Below, in pieces: positions 20,022 to 30,849 of a DNA stretch of 64,000 bases. The notes beneath the pieces were generated by a model that did not search any database, was not told the origin of the DNA, and worked only from the letters and a program-made list of their open reading frames with translations. A program made the position numbers and the translations under genes. Origin of the DNA: Rhynchopus sp. YZ270_cl-10 (Eukaryota > Euglenozoa > Diplonemea > Diplonemida > Diplonemidae); assembly GCA_964035575.1 (NCBI GenBank), contig OZ037845.1:434001-498000 (forward strand), given 5' to 3'. Numbering within the stretch: the stretch's first letter is position 1; each line of letters begins with the position of its first letter.

Positions 20022-23000
20022 TCACAGCACAGACCCTGCCCCTGAGGACCCTATGCTAAGAACACTACAGCTTTTTGGGGATTCGAGTCGCGTGAAGGGC
20101 CCGCGACTCTTTTTGGACCGGCTGCCGGCACGCCAGATGTTTACATCGGGGGTCGCTAGGGGAGTGCCCCCTCCGACAGCACGTTTGGGGGAAAGGGAAA
20201 GCTGCTGATGCGGGCCTCCGTTTCTTCCGTTCCGATCTTTCCACTGACTCGTGAACGTTGCGTTTGAAGCGACGGTGAAGTTAGTAGAGAACGACGCACC
20301 GTTTTCGCCTTCAGAGAAGATGTCCCGCGACGTGTCATTGTGGTTTATTGGAGAAACGACAAGCGGAGACGGGGGGAGCTTGTTGTGCGACGCCAGCGAC
20401 GCCTCGTGCAGGTCCTCCACCCCAGGGTCTATCGCATCGCTGGACCGTTCGTGGTCGAGGAGCGGCGCTGTGTGCAAGTCCTCAAAGTCGTCTAGTTCAA
20501 TGGCAATACCCTGTTCGCCCCATTCCTCTTCCTGGAGGCGGTCCCGGCGTCCTTTGTAAAACACGTAGATTTCGGTGCAAAGATCGAGCAGTAGTTTTAT
20601 CAGTAAAAACGCAGTCGCGACCTTAATAAGAACAGACGCAACGTCAAATAACGTACCCGTCATGTACCCCTGGTAAAAGGCAGTTGACATGCAAAACAAA
20701 GATGCCGCAATGTTCAGACTAATGAGCGGCTCCAGGATCAGATCTCTCTGTCGTGCTAAGGGGCGAGCGATCACGTAGTAGAGCGACAGAGAGAGGTAGA
20801 GCAGACCGGACACGAGCTTGACGTGGCCACATTCATTCAGGGAAGGTGTAGGGATGCAGTTGCACAGTGCAAGCGCCATCATGAAGATATACTGCAGGGA
20901 AGACCCGAGGTGGGCGGATTTTTCGTTGTACGGGCGGAGCACTGTTGTAAATCGGTCGTCCCATCGTGTGTCACGTGCAGGCGACGACACCCATTCACCT
21001 TTACCTATGAAGAAGACGAGGACACGGGAGTTGAGCACAGCGTCGTCACGATAGCGCACCTTCTGGTCTTTGTTCTTGATAAACTTTGCAAGAAAGAAGC
21101 CTCTGTCGGGAAGGATCTTGCAGAGGATATAAACGATTGCGACAGGCACTGCGACGCAGAAGGACCAGCCGAAGATGCCGAGGACCAGCATGGCTTCGTC
21201 GTGGTTGACGAGCGTGATGCGTACTGCGGAGAAGACCGTCCCTTGGTACAGAAAGAGGAACACAAAGAGCACCGCAGAAGGAAACCTCAACAGCCCCTGC
21301 GCACGGAGAAGAGACTGCACGAAGTGTCCAGCAAGCGCAACAATCAGGACGTGGAGCATCGAAAAGGCAAACATCAGACCGAAATTCGCGACCAATGCCC
21401 CTGCCAGCAGGGACCCCTCCACAGTGAGCTGTGTCGGGTGCATCACACGGCTCATCCGCGTCCAGTCCGTGCTCGGGTCGCAGCTCGCCCCCATCACCAA
21501 CGACAGCTGAGCAGCCATCACAGCAGTCGCAGGAGACGCGACGAACCCCACAACAACAGCAGCCCCTGCAGCAGCGCCGTTGGTGGCCTCCATGACGTCG
21601 TTGTCCTCGAGCAGCGGGGGCACCGCTGTGGGCTCTGCTGCCACGTCCAGGGGGGCATGGGTCGCTGGCGGCACCGTTGCTGTAGGCGACGGCGTCACTG
21701 TCGGCACTACCGACGCACCTGGCACAACGGACACATCTGGCGCGGAACTACCTGGGGCAATCGACATATCTGGCGAGGTCGACACACTCGGCGCAACGGA
21801 GGTACCTGGAGCTGTCGACACCTCTGGAGCAGTAGACGACACATCTGGCGCAACAGACGGCTCTGTTGTCACCGAGGGTGCCGATGTCACCGCTGGGGAC
21901 ACAGTCGGCGCTAACGATACAACTGGCGCTGGGGACATCGGGGGCAGTGTGGTTGGGTCGGCCGTGGGTAGCAGTGTTGGTGCCAGTGAGGGGGCTGGTG
22001 TAGGAGGCGCCACGGTGACCCGCTCGCGCATGCAGAGGTGCTTCTGGGAGGTGAAGCAGTCTAGGTTCACTGAATGGTCATACCCCACTGCATACCCACC
22101 GCACGCAGTCACCCCCTCCGGGTAGCGGGCAGGCACACCCCACACCGCCTCCGCATCGTAGTATGACCCAGGCACAGAGTACTCCCAGATATCTGTATTG
22201 TACATAGTCCGCGAGAACCCCACCCACACCTCTACACCACCCGCCACAGCACGCACCGCATCAACGTCGGAATCAATGTGAATTGTCGCGAGCTCTTTGC
22301 AATCGTTTGGTAGGTTCCCAAAGGGGTGACTCCCTGCAGACTTATAGTAGCACGACCCTGTTGACGACTGTTCACTTGCAGGACACGTTATCCCTGTCTC
22401 CTCACAGACCATCACAGCCACCTCACTGCACTGCTTCGAATACAGCAAACCATCTGGCATCATGACTGCACAGTCCTCAGTCACCTTCGGTTCATAGTCT
22501 GCCCAAAGGTCTTCCGCATGCGGGGTTGGACCTAGCCATTCCCATCCTTCACGAAAGTCTTCATACCGGGTACTTCCTATGTAGGTGCTGTCTGATGCGG
22601 AAAAGGTGCCTTGGGGGAGTAGTCTTGTGTAGATTTCTAGGGCAATGTTGTCGCTTGGTGGGGTGGTTGCGGTGTACTCTGCGCCTAACGCGGAGCACCC
22701 AACAGCAAACTCCGCGGCGACAGAGGTGACCACGTAGCAAAGGTCGTCTATCACATCGTGGTAGCCGCCGACGTCGCAGCTGCCGTCCTTCACGCAGAGG
22801 TGGCGTCGTGGGGTGCTGCACTCCGAATCACACAGCCACCGCCCACAGTCACCCCCCATATACGCGCAGGGCTTTCCCGTAGGCGAACCGTACTTCCACA
22901 GCCCAAAGTTCACCACCACCCATGTAGACGGCAACGCATAACTGTTAACCATCAACGCATTCACCATAGGCAGTTGCACCGCACCCACCCCAAGCAGACT

Positions 23001-23600
23001 CATATCCGCAAGAACGTCTTTTATGTCAACATCCGCTCCAATCCCAGGCCACATCCCTTCCCGCATTGTCTCAGGAGGGGTTGTAGTAAAGCTATAGCAA
23101 TATGCGCGTTGCCACATCGGGTAGCCTGATTGGGTGCAAGGCTGTGGTGTGAGGGTGGCGTATTGCACGACGTCTCCGGTGGTAGGGTGTGTGAAGGAGC
23201 TGCAGGGCATGCTGTAGAGCTTGAGGAGAGGGCAGTCTGCGGAGGCTGCGGTGCATACAAAGGCACAGCCGTGGGTTGCCCCTGGGTAACGACGCATCCA
23301 AGAAAGCTTTGCGGGGTAATCTGTTGTCGCATCCCCCCAGGTCCATCCTGAGCCTAAGCGAACGTTCTTGAACAATGCATTAAACGCCGTCCCACCCCCA
23401 GCCTGCACATATGCAGCTGCCGCCAATACCCCCTCCTCTGAACGAGGCGCCGCCAGCTCCGCACCATATTCGCTTCCGCACAAATCCTCCGCAAGCTTCC
23501 CGTTCCCAGAGGTGGTGCGTACACAGAGCGGTTCCTGGATAAGGTCAATCCATCCAGGGTCGCACTGTGAAATGCAAAACAACGCAATCAAAACGAGCAT
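20022..23600 (-). CDS. C-type-lectin-like multipass membrane protein
   Basis: A 1,192-residue surface protein. I start it at the ATG at 23600 (MLVLIALFCISQCDPGW), giving a clean signal peptide; the longer frame has only a GTG. The extracellular part (to about residue 540) looks like several C-type-lectin-like domains. WTWGD, WEWLGP, DCAVMM and the closing Cys motifs RRHLCV, VAVMVCEE and KHLCMRE fit that fold. Residues about 545-670 form a Pro/Ser/Thr/Val-rich stalk of repeated short units (SVAPDVS, TVSPAVT), probably heavily O-glycosylated. Then come about eight hydrophobic segments (for example LVSGLLYLSLSLYYVIARPL) and a Ser-rich cytoplasmic tail of about 150 residues. This architecture suggests a ligand-binding receptor or channel; no named family was recognised. 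No intron is apparent. Confidence 0.8.
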   Translation of the reverse strand: MLVLIALFCISQCDPGWIDLIQEPLCVRTTSGNGKLAEDLCGSEYGAELAAPRSEEGVLAAAAYVQAGGGTAFNALFKNVRLGSGWTWGDATTDYPAKLSWMRRYPGATHGCAFVCTAASADCPLLKLYSMPCSSFTHPTTGDVVQYATLTPQPCTQSGYPMWQRAYCYSFTTTPPETMREGMWPGIGADVDIKDVLADMSLLGVGAVQLPMVNALMVNSYALPSTWVVVNFGLWKYGSPTGKPCAYMGGDCGRWLCDSECSTPRRHLCVKDGSCDVGGYHDVIDDLCYVVTSVAAEFAVGCSALGAEYTATTPPSDNIALEIYTRLLPQGTFSASDSTYIGSTRYEDFREGWEWLGPTPHAEDLWADYEPKVTEDCAVMMPDGLLYSKQCSEVAVMVCEETGITCPASEQSSTGSCYYKSAGSHPFGNLPNDCKELATIHIDSDVDAVRAVAGGVEVWVGFSRTMYNTDIWEYSVPGSYYDAEAVWGVPARYPEGVTACGGYAVGYDHSVNLDCFTSQKHLCMRERVTVAPPTPAPSLAPTLLPTADPTTLPPMSPAPVVSLAPTVSPAVTSAPSVTTEPSVAPDVSSTAPEVSTAPGTSVAPSVSTSPDMSIAPGSSAPDVSVVPGASVVPTVTPSPTATVPPATHAPLDVAAEPTAVPPLLEDNDVMEATNGAAAGAAVVVGFVASPATAVMAAQLSLVMGASCDPSTDWTRMSRVMHPTQLTVEGSLLAGALVANFGLMFAFSMLHVLIVALAGHFVQSLLRAQGLLRFPSAVLFVFLFLYQGTVFSAVRITLVNHDEAMLVLGIFGWSFCVAVPVAIVYILCKILPDRGFFLAKFIKNKDQKVRYRDDAVLNSRVLVFFIGKGEWVSSPARDTRWDDRFTTVLRPYNEKSAHLGSSLQYIFMMALALCNCIPTPSLNECGHVKLVSGLLYLSLSLYYVIARPLARQRDLILEPLISLNIAASLFCMSTAFYQGYMTGTLFDVASVLIKVATAFLLIKLLLDLCTEIYVFYKGRRDRLQEEEWGEQGIAIELDDFEDLHTAPLLDHERSSDAIDPGVEDLHEASLASHNKLPPSPLVVSPINHNDTSRDIFSEGENGASFSTNFTVASNATFTSQWKDRNGRNGGPHQQLSLSPKRAVGGGTPLATPDVNIWRAGSRSKKSRGPFTRLESPKSCSVLSIGSSGAGSVL

Positions 23601-23891
23601 GGAATAGGGTTTGGCAAAACCCACGGCATAAGGGAGGAAAGAGAGGGAGAAGGAGAGGAGGGAAGTAGAACCAAAAAAAGGGTAGGAAAAAAAAGAGAAG
23701 CTGAAAGGGTGGTGATGGGGTGGTGGTGGTGGTGGGTGAGAAATGTGGCTGGAGGGAAAAAATGAGGGGGCGGGAAGGTAGTTATTTGCTAATATTTTTG
23801 TGTAAATGACGCATGTCTTAAGAAATACCAGATATTTTTGAAACGAAAAAGAGAAAATTTTGGGTATGTTGAGTAAGCCTCGTTTCAGCCT

Positions 23892-24257
23892 TTATGAGGT
23901 ATCTATTGTTACCATGTCTACACAGTATTTGTCCTTGCAGAGCGATCTCAGCTCGTCCAGCTCTTGTTCGACACGCTTCTTGCTTGCACGCTCTTCGTTG
24001 AGGACCTGTTCCAGCTTTGTGATGCGTTCAATAAAGGCACCGTCCTTTGAGCTGCAGCTGCCGAGGCTTGGTGCTGTGGACATCGAGTCGCTTACACTGT
24101 TCGCTGCGTGTACATTAGCGTACGGTTCATGAGTAATGGGATTGCGACTGTACTGCCGAGACCGTCTCTGCCCTTTATGGAATAGCACTGCAGACCCAAG
24201 CTCCTTCCCGATTCTCTGATTCCAAGCGCGAGCTCCATAAGGGTCCGAAGCCTCCAT
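23892..24257 (-). CDS. Small coiled-coil protein, 121 residues
   Basis: Starts at ATG 24257 (MEASDPYGARAWNQRIG) and stops at TAA. Residues 1-75 are basic and polar; residues about 75-110 form a heptad-rich coiled coil (ITKLEQVLNEERASKKRVEQ). Codon use and lack of homopolymer runs match the larger genes nearby, which is why I accept it. I do not recognise it. It could be a full small protein or the last exon of a longer gene whose upstream exons I cannot see. Confidence 0.6.
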   Translation of the reverse strand: MEASDPYGARAWNQRIGKELGSAVLFHKGQRRSRQYSRNPITHEPYANVHAANSVSDSMSTAPSLGSCSSKDGAFIERITKLEQVLNEERASKKRVEQELDELRSLCKDKYCVDMVTIDTS

Positions 24258-24574
24258 TACAAGGAAAACGAAGAAAAAAGACGCAACGAGAAGACAATGA
24301 CCCTGCCTGCGTTTTAGTGGATATGGAATAAAAGAGTGTGTAAATGGGGTTTTTTTTTTTTGGAAGGTTGACGAAAAACCCTCTCAGCTATTCTGCATCC
24401 TTTGTGGTGTTTGGGTAGGGGTTAGGGTAAGGGGAGCGGTAAGAGAAATATCAAAATAGTAAAAACTTTCTTTTATTTTGCGACCAGAAAAGGGGGAGAA
24501 AAATATGGGCGGCGGAGGGGGGGGACAGGAAACAAAACAAAAGAGTAAAGAGAAAGGAATACGACATAATATGG

Positions 24575-24639
24575 ATAAAATGTTAGATTCATATACTTTC
24601 AATTCACAGAATTGAAAGTATTTGAATCTAACATTTTAT
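24575..24639. repeat. Near-perfect 65-bp palindrome (R7 type)
   Basis: Two 31-nt arms separated by ACA. The left arm starts ATAAAATGTTAGATTC and the right arm is its complement with one mismatch. The core CATATACTTTCAATTC is shared with weaker R7 hairpins at 2353, 10531, 51779 and 53711. Confidence 0.9.
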
Positions 24640-24656
24640 AAAATGGATAAAATGGA

Positions 24657-24723
24657 AGTTATTGATGCAGGCACCTCCAACTGACCCACGTACGATGCCA
24701 GCCATCCGGATGAAAGCACAATA
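24657..24723 (+). repeat. R3 dispersed repeat, best copy
   Basis: TATTGATGCAGGCACCTCC, then ACTGACCCACGTACGATGCC, then ATCCGGATGAAAGCACAA. Other copies are at 4612, 10602, 11369, 18687, 28233, 40129 and 60817, all in the same orientation. Confidence 0.8.
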
Positions 24724-25256
24724 TAAAATTGAAAGTTGGAAATGCCAACGACTCTGTAGACGCTGGCGCCGGACCTATAAAAAAAACGAGAGAACCAGAT
24801 ATCACAAAAAAAAAACCCCCCTCCCAATGTTCGCAATATTTTCGGCATCCGTTATTTTTTTTTGTGGCCTTTTTGGGAACGAAGCAATTGAAGAAATGCG
24901 ACCACAATATAAAAAAAATAAATCAAAAAAGAGAGAGATAAATTGGAAAGAAAAGCTCTCTTTGTTCGTAGTCAACTCTTGAAAAGAATACCCAATATAT
25001 TCCAGTTCTATTAGTGGTGGGGTTTTCTATCAGAAAGGCGAGGGGGAGAGAGGAGGTGACTTCCCTCCCCCACAGCCACATATGGTGCCCCACACACTAC
25101 CCATCCCATCCCATCCCATCCACCCTTACAACGCAACGTCTCGATGAAGACTAACAAAATTTTACCTTTTTTGCTGTGCACACAACGGCGGTGAAGGAAA
25201 ACCACATGTCCAAGTCATTCACTTCAACCGTCAATGTCCCTCGTCATGCACAGATT

Positions 25257-25329
25257 GACATTTCACGAAATGGGTGTCTGACAGGAGTTTCTCCTGTCAA
25301 GACACCCATTTCGTCCTTTCGTGGAATGT
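25257..25329. repeat. Foldback element
   Basis: Left arm GACATTTCACGAAATGGGTG continuing TCTGACAGGAG, three-base loop TTT, and a right arm complementary to it apart from one extra base and an 8-bp partial duplication (CCTTTCGT) near the outer end. Confidence 0.85.
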
Positions 25330-26772
25330 CAGAAACCAAATAGCAATTTGGGCGTTGGGAAAAGAAAAAAAAAAGAAAAAAGAAAAACAGGTTAACAGGC
25401 CCCTCCCCTCCACCCTTTGTCTTAAGAAGCGAGATTTTTTTTTAAAGGGGAGGGAAGGATGGGAGTTGCTATAGTGCACCGTTGCGTATGAAACGCAGTA
25501 CAATGCCAATAAAATATTTTTTTGACTTGAAATACAAAGCCCTCTCGTGACAGTGTACCCTAAACAAAAATGATGAAGTTGACAGTGCAAACACCTCTCG
25601 GGATACAGGCACTGATACTCCGTGGGTTATCGAACCCAAGCAGAAAATACAAAAAAAGGAAAAAAAACACACACAGGGGGTGAAGTTGGTGTACTACACA
25701 CACTATGAACGAAAGAAATCCAAAAAAAAAATTGACGTGAACACCTTGCAATAAGGTGGCCCTCAAACGGATGCACAGGGGCAAAAATTATGAAAACGAT
25801 AAAAAAGAAAAGTATGGCCCTCTCAGATCAGATTTGCTTTTTTGCAACAAAGGTGACCACATTTTGTGAGTTGGTAACACACGAGGCACCTATATCAATG
25901 ACCATATACCAATATGCCACACTGCTTCTCTGCTTCCTACCTAAAGCTCCAGGGGGATTTTATAAGAAAAAATCTGTTGCTGAGAAGGTTCCAGATGCTT
26001 TCAGCCAACAAAAAAATAAAATTCCCCTCCAAAAAAAAATTATTCCATTTTCCCTCCTGCAGATTGATTCAGAGTGGGGGAAAAGGAAAAAGTCTCTCTG
26101 TGTGTCACCTCATGCAAGCACCCTGGGGGGGGAAAGCGGTGCTGTTGCTTTCTTCGAAGAACCACAGGCCTTTGCTGTGTGCATAACACGCCCCCCTATT
26201 CGCTGGGAATATAAGGGACCGCCGAGATTGCCTTCGTTACTCACAAAATGCCTGCAAGGAACCCCCTAACTCGCCTGTGGTCTGGATGACAGGGAGACTG
26301 GGAGACGTGCTGGGAGAGTCGTCTCAGTGCTGTGGGGTTGGGGGAGTGGGACACCTGACACCCTCGTTTTGTTTTGCAAACAAAGAGTGGCGTCTTCTAA
26401 AAGGAAGAGGGGGGTTAAAAATAGCTTCGCTCTCTGTCGACGGTACTGAACGTATGAAGGATGGAAAAAAAAAAAAAAATGAAAGATGAAAAAAAAAAGG
26501 GAAAAAAACACGAAACACAACAGATAGTATTACACACTTGAAGGAAAACAAATGGTTTCCCCTCCCCCTCGGTTTCCAAATTTCGGGTCATTTTGTAAGA
26601 TGAACCTGCTTTAGTCACCTTTTAGAAAACTATAGTCGAAACACTCAGCATAAGGCCTGCTTCATGATGTTCATTAACCAGATGGAGTCTGCCAAATATA
26701 AAGGTGACGCTGATTAGTGCAGACGCCTGGGACGCAAACACTGAATCATATAAAACCCTTCAGAGTATCTAT

Positions 26773-26880
26773 GACACACAACGGTGAAGTAAATACCTTA
26801 ACTTGCAGTTATTCTGTGAAATTTTGTGAAACCACAAATAAAACCACAAAATCAAGTCATATTACTTCACCGCCAGTGTA
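26773..26880. mobile_element. M3 MITE-like element, copy 2
   Basis: About 108 bp with ends ACACACAACGGTGAAGTAAA and (complement of right end) TACACTGGCGGTGAAGTAA. It matches the ends of the cleaner copy at 47711-47817. Confidence 0.6.
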
Positions 26881-27292
26881 GACCTGTATCAGCGGAAGTC
26901 CACCAGATACAGCTCTCTGTTTAGCGGGTTTTTTTGGTTTCGACCACCATAACACTCCAAAGGTATAATTTTGACTAAAAAATCATGAAGTTTTTTTTTG
27001 CTGTTTTAAGAATTTTCTTCAAATGAAACTTTTTTTTTCAGAGGGAGAGACACACATGAGTTCGTAGGATTGCCATAACAGAAGGGGATGGGGTAAGAGG
27101 AGCCTTGAGTAGGGGAAAGGGACGGTGCTTTTGAAAAAAGCCGTTAACCGCCCTCGAAGAAGATATCCTATCAGAGAGGGGGTACTGCAAAAAAAAAAAA
27201 AAAAAAAAAAAAAGTTTTGTTTGGTTATAGATTACAAATCGCTGGAGAGCAGTGATTTTTCTTCTTTTGGGATTGCAAAAAAGAGACAAAAT

Positions 27293-27459
27293 TGGTGCTC
27301 CTGAAAACCCCATTTTGCGTACTTGTTGCGTACTTGCTGCGTACCTGTTGCACACTTTGTGCACGAAAAAAAAATACAGGAATACCCTATATTGCGTACT
27401 TGTTGCGTACTTAGTGCGTAGTTGTTGCGTACTTGGTATTTTTTATTTCAGGAGCACCA
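27293..27459. mobile_element. M2 MITE with perfect 14-bp TIRs
   Basis: 167 bp. Ends are TGGTGCTCCTGAAA and its exact complement TTTCAGGAGCACCA, flanked by AAAAT on both sides (27288-27292 and 27460-27464), a likely 5-bp target duplication. Inside are repeated GCGTACTTGTT-like units. A second, decayed copy lies at 59735-59813. Confidence 0.75.
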
Positions 27460-27470
27460 AAAATAGAACC

Positions 27471-27590
27471 TTAACACTCATCACACGATAAAACCTATGG
27501 GAGACAGGTTGTGAAACGCACAACACCTCGACCTGTTTTTGGTGAGGAGGCTCTGCAGCGCGGTTTGTCCCGAGAACCGCAAATGTGTTA
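27471..27590 (+). repeat. S1 structured repeat, copy 2
   Basis: Second copy of the 8776-8899 sequence, beginning 11 bp after the M2 MITE. Differences include one- to three-base indels in loops, while the GCGCGGTT/GAACCGC and CACCTC/GAGG stem halves are largely kept. Confidence 0.55.
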
Positions 27591-29209
27591 TATTTCCCCC
27601 TTCATTCCAAACAAACAAAAACTCACCAATACGACAAGGACTTCACTCTGTTAAGTTCAGTGTTTTAAAAAAAAAATCTGCTTACAAAAAACCCCCCACA
27701 CAGCCTCCCATCTTTTGCACAAAAATAAAATGAGGTTTTTATGAAAGATGAATGAGGAAAAGGGGGGGAAATTGACTTGAAATACAACAGCCCGCTCGTG
27801 ACAGTGTACCTAAAAAATTAACAGGTTTGCCAAAAAAAAAAAAAAAAAAAAAAAAAAAGCCTTCGTTCCCAATTTTGTGAAGCATAACGAATCAGGGAAG
27901 GCTTGTACGTCAACCTTTTTCCAGTATTTTTTTTGTTGAAAACTTGGTTGTATTAGTGTAAAACACCCGAGGGTGTGATCCACTATTATTTGTAGTTGTA
28001 TGCCAATCGCCTATAGATATAGGTCATGTACAACAGCATTGCCCGAAGGCAGAATACCTTCGCCCCCCTTTTTTTTGCGCAAGTGTCAAAAAAAATAGAA
28101 GACGAAGCAAACACCACTCCCCACCCACATCTTTTGTGGTAAGGGATGCTGATTTTTTTTTTAAAAAAAGCATGGTCCACAATTTTAAGATCATTTTCAT
28201 CAATAATTATTTAGGAAGACTCACCAAAAGTGACGTTATTGATGCAGGTACCTCCGACTGACCTACGATGCCCCCGAATGAAAGCACAAAGTACCCTGCG
28301 GCCCAAAAAAAAAAAAAAAAAAAAAAAGATTAGATTTCAAGCAAATCTCATTGCCTCTTAGGACGCTACCCATTTCATTTTATTTTAATTTTTTATTTTT
28401 TTTGCTGAAAAACTTAGCTCGTATTAGTACTACCTAGGGTGTACTACTTACTACACCTTTTCCTTTCCCAAGCACACCTCATACTAGCCTCAAATTTCTT
28501 TAAAACGAATCATTTCTTGTTTCTATCCTGAACAAAAAAAACGAAGAGTTTATATAACCTAAGACCCCCCTCTGCTTAGTCAGCTTTGATTAAATTGATC
28601 GAAAAAAATGAAGGTAAAGGGGAATAGGGAAAATACCCTATCCCCGCAACGGAACTGCTGCTAAAACGATCACCCAAGAAAGTTAGCGGCGGCTGGAGGT
28701 TGGAGGGCAGGGGGAGAGCGACATTGGGGGGTGATGGAGTAAAAAAAGAGAGAGAGAGAGAGAGGTCCGCATGGAATTGAACCCTTAAGCCTTGCTCTGT
28801 GATTATCCATCTACTAAAAAAGAAACGATAGAAACAGAACGTAAAACATCGCGAAAAAAAAAAGAGATAAATGCGCCGCACGCTGTGCACACATCTAAAA
28901 GGAAATGAAAACCTTGAAAAGCGTTGTTAACGCTCTGTCAAGTAAAAAAAAGATGGGAAAAAAAAAAAAACACAAAGGCACACAATCTCTAAAGCGGGGG
29001 GTAAGAAGAAGCACCACTCGTAACCCTAGAATATTCCTGTTGCACAAAACAATACAAAAAAAAAAAAAAAAAAAAAAGATCCCCAAACCTGCGCCCCAAA
29101 AAAGGCGCGGGGGAGGGGGGTGTTTTTTTGTTATCAGTTTTTTGCACATCTCAAATATTTCATTTATTCAACTTTTTTTTGTCGTTTTTTGCTGTGGTCC
29201 TGATCTCTC

Positions 29210-30849
29210 TTATGACGCAGTAGTGTATTCAGTGTGACGGACGTACTGCGACTGACTACCTCCCCCGTTCACTGAGTAAACAGCGTTGGGTCTTGGACCC
29301 CGGGTCGCGGTGTTGCGCTTATGTTGGAGCATGGCACGGCGAACTTCGTCCTCGGACATTCCCTTGGTGGAGACACAGCTGCCACAGAGGGCACCAATGA
29401 TAAGAGCTGCAACGCCAACCACAATGGGCCATACGATGATCGCGACGCAGGTGTCACCTGTCTTGCTGGTGAACCCGGGCATCTGTTTAATGTTTTTTTT
29501 TGTTGTATCATAGGAAGGGGAAAATGACATACATCCTTGCAATCACAGTCACGACCTGCCACGCAGACGATCAGCTTGTCGAGACTGAGAGGTGCCTCCT
29601 TCATGGGGTCGACAATCTCGTGGTCGAGGACGGCGGGTGTGCTCTCTGCGCCGTCTGGGGTGGCGTAGAGGGGCGTGATGCCTGGGGTGGGTGCTGCATC
29701 CTCTACGAAGGGTGAGGTGGGGGCCTCGTTTGCGATGAGGCACATGTTCACGCCGTATTGGAGGCGGATGTAGCCGTTCTCGCCCCAGTTGCTTCCCCAG
29801 GAGTTCTTGACCACCCAGTACTCCTGCTGGGTCTGTTCGTCATAGCCGTGTCCCACCAGGAGAACCGCGTGGTTCACACGCACCTCGATGCAGCTGGTCA
29901 AGATCCCAGAGTGGTAGCTCTTCCACGACGTCGCGTCCACCGCAATCGACAGCGGGCCGTGTGTTTTCAACGCCATGTACATCTGCGCCTCTTCGTGGAT
30001 TGGGTACTTCGCGTATCTGGTGATGGAGGCGCCGGTGGGGAGGACCTTCAGCTGTGCCTCGGTCATGCATTGGTTTGCGACCACGCCTGATGCGGAGCTC
30101 CAGCTTTCTTCCGCGTAGGGGTAAGACGCTTCGGTGGCAACACCTCCGTTGTTGGATGCGAGGATCCAATCGAATGCGCTGTACATCTGACCTCCACCAC
30201 AACCATCGCACGTTGTTGCACAGGAGATGAGCTCCTGCTCCGAGAGCGACACCTGGGGGTGCCCACGAATCGCCCACTGCGACTCAATCGATCCGGTAGT
30301 AGAGAACGCCCAGCACCCTCCACAGCTGCCCTGGTCCTTAACGTGACCGCATACTCCGGTTAATGCCCAGTTGAGGCTGATGGAGTCGGATTGGCAAGGT
30401 GCGGTGGGGTTTGAGGAGGCCTTCAGGTTGGCCTTCAGGTTAATTTCGGAGGCAACTGATTTGAGTTCGTCTTCGGTGAAGCGTTGGAAGCGGGCGTTGT
30501 CGGTGGACTGTTCATTGTCGGCACGGAGGAGACCTGAGTCGGCAGCAGGTTTGTATCCAGTGTGGTGCGCGATGAACTCATCGTCGGTCATATCAGAGAA
30601 GCGGTTGTAGCCAAAGGTGGCGTGTGGGTTTTCCTTCTGCAGCTCTGCATGTGCCTTCATGTTCTTCACAAAGACGTCCTTCTTCACAGCCTCCGTCTCA
30701 GGTGTATCATACATCTTTTCATGGGAAGTCTTAAACGCACGCCACAAAGACTCTTTGTTGTTCGAAATGTATTCATCAGTGTAGCGAACACCAAGCCCGG
30801 TGCACGATGTGATGGCGGTTCCGAAGATAAACGTCGTAAGGAGCTTCAT
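29210..30849 (-). CDS. Membrane-anchored papain-family (cathepsin L-like) protease
   Basis: Two exons: 30849-29533 and 29482-29210, joined across a 50-nt phase-0 intron (GTATGT...AAACAG), giving 529 residues. I use the ATG at 30849 (MKLLTTFIFGTA), which starts a signal peptide, rather than the one 15 codons upstream. An I29-type propeptide follows (YNRFSDMTDDEF). The mature protease has the oxyanion/catalytic DQGSCGGCWAF with Cys178, His326 in VNHAVLLVGHG, and Asn348 in NSWGSNWG, so the triad is intact. Exon 2 encodes a short juxtamembrane piece, one transmembrane helix (VAIIVWPIVVGVAALIIGAL) and a basic cytoplasmic tail. Most cathepsins are soluble; an added membrane anchor is unusual and suggests retention in an endolysosomal or surface membrane. 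Confidence 0.92.

Larger units (their letters stand above)
24258..29209. other. 5-kb gene-free region with repeats and foldbacks
   Basis: No gene is supported. Plus-strand order: R7 palindrome (24575-24639), R3 (24657-24723), weak R4 (24735-24775), foldback (25257-25329), R1 5' part (25533-25562), R4 (25573-25632), R2 (26598-26625), R4-like (26713-26750), M3 MITE (26773-26880), long A-run (27188-27213), M2 MITE (27293-27459), S1 copy 2 (27471-27590), R1 5' part (27776-27808), A-run (27833-27858), R5 (27935-27990), R3 (28233-28300), R5 (28403-28452) and R2 (28550-28590). All oriented repeats read on the plus strand. Confidence 0.6.

Noticed and set aside
20823-21914. 363-residue open frame on the plus strand
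   Set aside because: It lies wholly antisense to the lectin-like gene; its His/Arg-rich composition is the complement of the Pro/Ser/Thr stalk and TM codons.
24412-24436. Telomere-like GGGTTAGGG
   Set aside because: A single imperfect unit; not a telomeric tract.
25790-26269. 159-residue plus-strand open frame
   Set aside because: Lys/Phe-rich from A/T runs, no domain, no support from composition.
28755-28830. tRNA-like B box in reverse (GGGTTCAATTCC)
   Set aside because: No matching acceptor stem or anticodon arm can be formed around it.
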